From Xanthobacteraceae bacterium (lineage in GTDB: Bacteria > Pseudomonadota > Alphaproteobacteria > Rhizobiales > Xanthobacteraceae), in contig JAMLIK010000001.1 in the NCBI GenBank assembly GCA_023954195.1, forward strand, positions 248,001-312,000: a stretch of DNA of 64,000 nucleotides. Direction: 5' to 3'. A program made the translations under genes and the position numbers. Below, one piece after another: positions 61,383 through 64,000 of the stretch. The notes under the pieces were generated by a model. That model was not told where the DNA came from. It searched no databases and saw only the letters and a program-made list of their open reading frames with translations. Numbering within the stretch: the stretch's first letter is position 1; the number at the start of each line of letters is the position of its first letter.

Positions 61383-62144
61383 CTACAGATTTTCAATGTG
61401 TCTCAAAACCGCCTCGGCGTGGCCGTCGACTTTGACGTGGCGCCAGACATGGATCACCCGCGCATCCGGACCGACCAGAACCGTTGTGCGAATAATTCCC
61501 TGTAACACCTTGCCGTATAACGATTTATCGCCCCAGACGCCGAAGCTTTCCAGTATCTCGTGGGTCGGGTCGGACAACAGCGGCACGGTCAGGTCGTGCT
61601 TGTCCCGAAAGGTCTCCTGGGCGCGCGGCGGGTCGGCGGACACGCCGACAATCGCGGTATCGAGGGCGGCGAACTTTCCCGACAGGCGGGAGAAGTCCAT
61701 GGCCTCCTTGGTGCAGCCGGGCGTTCCGGCGCGGGGGTAGAAGAACAGCACGAGTTTGCGACCGGCGAACGAATCGAGCGACACCGTGGCGCCGCCGTCG
61801 CGGGGCAGACGGAATGCCGGAACCTTGCTTCCGACGGCCAACCCGCCGCCGCCGTGATTCGGCGCGGCAGCAACGCGAGCCGGCGCGGGCCGGGTGGTCG
61901 TGCGTGTGGCTGTGACCTTGCCCGCCTCGGCGTCGCGCGACGCCTTCACCGCTCCCTTCCGCGCCGGAGCCCTGGTGCCGCCGGCCGTGGCCTTGGTTGC
62001 GGCGACGGGCTTGGCGGATGTCTTCGCCCCGCTCTTGGATCGCTTCTTGGAGACGTCTCTGGCGACACCCTTGGCCGCGCCCTTGGTCGCGCCCTTGGTC
62101 GCGCCCTTGGGTTTCAAAACTTTCTTATGCGTTGTCTTGGACAT
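61383..62144 (-). CDS. bcp: Peroxiredoxin (Bcp/PrxQ type) with H1-like basic tail
   Basis: A 253-residue thiol peroxidase. The Bcp domain occupies about 105-253: LAVGSKVPAFRLPRDGG, then the peroxidatic Cys in YPRAGTPGCTKEAMDF (Cys near 145), and the conserved SDPTHEILESFGVW. The resolving Cys five residues on, present in many PrxQ members, is replaced by Ala, so this is a one-Cys form. Residues 1-95 are a Lys/Ala/Thr/Arg-rich tail with GATKGATKGAAKG-type repeats, like histone H1, and may bind nucleic acid or the cell surface. AAAGGAAGG precedes ATG 62144. Confidence 0.88.
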   Translation of the reverse strand: MSKTTHKKVLKPKGATKGATKGAAKGVARDVSKKRSKSGAKTSAKPVAATKATAGGTRAPARKGAVKASRDAEAGKVTATRTTTRPAPARVAAAPNHGGGGLAVGSKVPAFRLPRDGGATVSLDSFAGRKLVLFFYPRAGTPGCTKEAMDFSRLSGKFAALDTAIVGVSADPPRAQETFRDKHDLTVPLLSDPTHEILESFGVWGDKSLYGKVLQGIIRTTVLVGPDARVIHVWRHVKVDGHAEAVLRHIENL

Positions 62145-62341
62145 ACGCCTTCCTTTCGTCGCTTTCGACCGGTCCATATGACACGGCGATACATGCAGCG
62201 GGGGCGACGGAATTTCTCAAGCCGTGCCCTTGTCGCTGGGCAAACCCGTCCGCTCCGGGCTATGATTCATCGGATTCGACGATGCCGCCCGGCGCTTCAT
62301 GCTTGCGTGGATGCTAACAGGTTCAACGAGGATTGGCAGTG

Positions 62342-64000
62342 ATGCCGCCGCATCAGCGTTCGTCACGCAGTCCCGCGCGTACACCGCTTGGCGAGCAGCC
62401 CCGCCATCAACATCAATCCCGAGAGGCAATGGCTCGGAAAGGACTGCCCCCGGCGCCGAATTCCCGCGCCAACGATCAGGTGTCGGATTGGGATGATGAC
62501 GGCGGAGGCCATCCGCGTCATGACGAGGCGGCGCGACGCCGGGCGCACCGTCTGCTGGGGCGTGGCGGCGGCGCGGGTGGCGGCTGGTTCGGCGTCCTGG
62601 ACCGCTGGCTTCCCGGCGGGCGCGGGGTGCGGCGCGCGCTGGTGGCGGTCGTGGCGCTCGGCGCTCTGCTCGTGGTTGCGTTCGGCGGGCTATGGTGGCG
62701 TCTCGGCGCCGGCCCGATCAATCTCGACATCGCCTCGCCCTGGCTGATTGCCGCGATCGAGGACAATATCGGTCCGGGCAGCACCGTGGAGATCGGCGGC
62801 ACGCAGATCGAGCGTGCCGGCCGCATCCGCGTCGCGGTTCGCATCCGCGACATGGTGGTGCGCGATCGTGACCATGCCATCATCGCCAGCGCGCCGAAGG
62901 CCGAGGTTCGGCTCTCCGGCATGGCGCTCCTGATGGGGCGGCTGCGCGCCGAAAGCCTCAAGCTGGTCGATGCCGTTCTCGCCGTCCGCGTCACGCCCGA
63001 CGGCGAGGTCACGATATCGACCGGCGACAACGCCCGCCCGATCGCGGCCGGCAAGGCGCCCGCGATGCCCGCGGGTGCGGGCAATCCGGTCGCGCCGCAG
63101 ACGTCGCCCGGCCCGCGCCAAGGATCGCAGGCGGGATCGCAGACAGGATCGCAGGCGGGGCCGGCGTCGAACGCCGCCGCCGGCGGGTTGTTGGCCTGGC
63201 TCGACTGGCTCGACAGCCTGAGCACGAGCGGGCTCGCCGGCCAGAACCTCAACGAGATCGGCCTGAAAAACGGCCGTCTCATCGTCGACGACGAACAGCT
63301 CGGCAATCGCTGGGATTTCGAGAACATCAGCCTCAGCTTGCGGCGTCCCGGCTCCGGCGGCATCGCGCTGCGGGTTGGCGAGGAGGGCGCGCGGGCGTGG
63401 TCGCTCCGTGTCGAGGTGGGCGCGCCGCGCAACGGCGTGCGCTCGGTCGATCTTCGCGCCGACAAGATGCCCACCCGCAATATCCTGTTGGCGCTGCGGC
63501 TCAAGAACCTCAACTACAGCGCCGACCTGCCGCTTTCCGGAGAACTGAGGGGCGAGATCGGGCGTGACGGCCTGCCGACCTATTTCCGCGGCACCCTGAC
63601 GGCGGGCAAGGGGACCATCATCGACCACGACACCCCCGATTATCCGATGCCGATCGATGCGATCGAGGTCAACCTCGAATGGGACGCGGGCCGCCGCGTG
63701 CTGGTGGCGCCGTTCAAGATCGTGTCGGGCCCGAACCGGGTGACGCTGCTTGCGCATATCGAACCGCCGGGCGACGTCGTGCCGGACTGGCAGTTGGGGT
63801 TGAGCGGCGGCACCATCGTGCTCGCCGGCGTCAACGACGAGCCGCCGCTGATCTTCAACCGCATCGCGATCGGCATGCGGTTCGATACCGCGAACAGGAA
63901 AATCCTGCTGACCCATGCCGACATCAGCAACGGCGAGATCGGCGTCGCGGGAACCGGAACGCTGGATTATTCCGGCGAGCCGCGCCTGACGCTGGGATTC
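62342..64000 (+). CDS. AsmA-like/DUF3971 domain protein (partial, 3' end missing)
   Basis: The first 553 residues of a large envelope protein. A basic cytoplasmic start is followed by one membrane helix (about 100-122, ALVAVVALGALLVVAFGGLWW), then an AsmA/DUF3971-type periplasmic domain: GPINLDIASPWLIAAIEDNI, IRVAVRIRDMVVRDRDHAII, and later LIVDDEQLGNRWDFENISLS. Such bridge-like proteins (YhdP, TamB and AsmA group) move phospholipids between membranes. A Gly/Ser/Gln repeat (GSQAGSQTGSQAG) interrupts the domain near 255-275. ATG 62429 is an alternative start. The frame is open to the window edge. Confidence 0.85.
   Translation, partial: MPPHQRSSRSPARTPLGEQPRHQHQSREAMARKGLPPAPNSRANDQVSDWDDDGGGHPRHDEAARRRAHRLLGRGGGAGGGWFGVLDRWLPGGRGVRRALVAVVALGALLVVAFGGLWWRLGAGPINLDIASPWLIAAIEDNIGPGSTVEIGGTQIERAGRIRVAVRIRDMVVRDRDHAIIASAPKAEVRLSGMALLMGRLRAESLKLVDAVLAVRVTPDGEVTISTGDNARPIAAGKAPAMPAGAGNPVAPQTSPGPRQGSQAGSQTGSQAGPASNAAAGGLLAWLDWLDSLSTSGLAGQNLNEIGLKNGRLIVDDEQLGNRWDFENISLSLRRPGSGGIALRVGEEGARAWSLRVEVGAPRNGVRSVDLRADKMPTRNILLALRLKNLNYSADLPLSGELRGEIGRDGLPTYFRGTLTAGKGTIIDHDTPDYPMPIDAIEVNLEWDAGRRVLVAPFKIVSGPNRVTLLAHIEPPGDVVPDWQLGLSGGTIVLAGVNDEPPLIFNRIAIGMRFDTANRKILLTHADISNGEIGVAGTGTLDYSGEPRLTLGF

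Overview
The window is GC-rich, densely coded chromosomal DNA from an alphaproteobacterium, most likely of the Bradyrhizobium/Rhodopseudomonas/Afipia/Nitrobacter group (Nitrobacteraceae). This rests on gene content and order (aroQ-accB-accC, NDUFA12, DUF2155, BA14K, HWE/HisKA_2 kinase, TAT-type nosZ with nosX) and on intergenic palindromes of the kind scattered through those genomes. No rRNA, tRNA, CRISPR array, phage or transposase was recognised. Species assignment is inference.

Layout. 1-8 kb: an M20 deacylase with a PaaI-type thioesterase, a GNAT acetyltransferase, two small unknown genes, the 4-hydroxybenzoate module (AraC-type pobR divergent from pobA) with an esterase, a DMT exporter and a secreted PsiF-repeat protein. 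8-20 kb: a YghU-type glutathione transferase, a rubrerythrin-like protein, then the complete nitrous oxide reductase cluster nosRZDFYLX and a cytochrome c. An FNR/FixK-type box lies in front of nosR at a spacing fitting class II activation. 20-26 kb: a small His/Cys protein and a czcCBA heavy-metal RND efflux operon. 26-33 kb: nrdJ (B12-dependent ribonucleotide reductase) behind a 0.7-kb gene-free leader, two tandem EamA exporters, a Gly-rich BA14K protein and NDUFA12. 33-40 kb: divergent DJ-1/PfpI and GlxA-type regulator genes, an HSL esterase, an SDR, a DUF2155 protein, aat and a REC-HisKA_2 sensor kinase. 40-46 kb: accC, accB, aroQ, a ScsC/DsbA-type thiol oxidoreductase, an M48-TPR protease and an aminotransferase. 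46-56 kb: rne, amiC behind a CtrA-type site, mrcA (PBP1A) and prfB with its programmed +1 frameshift. 56-64 kb: a beta-hydroxyacid dehydrogenase, another EamA exporter, a NodU/CmcH-type carbamoyltransferase, an M23 peptidase, a peroxiredoxin with a histone H1-like tail, and the start of an AsmA/DUF3971 protein that runs off the window.

How genes work together. NosR carries the flavinylation motif modified by NosX/ApbE; NosD, NosF, NosY and NosL serve copper-site assembly in NosZ; the cytochrome c next to nosX is a plausible electron donor. CzcC, CzcB and CzcA form one envelope-spanning efflux pump with overlapping reading frames. AmiC, PBP1A and the M23 protein act on peptidoglycan, AccB/AccC feed fatty acid synthesis, and AroQ serves the shikimate pathway.

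No wholly new multigene system is evident. The most novel-looking items are the rubrerythrin-like protein with lost iron ligands beside nosR, the H1-tailed peroxiredoxin, the long nrdJ leader with an NrdR-like box, and the His/Asp-rich insertion in the RNase E S1 domain.
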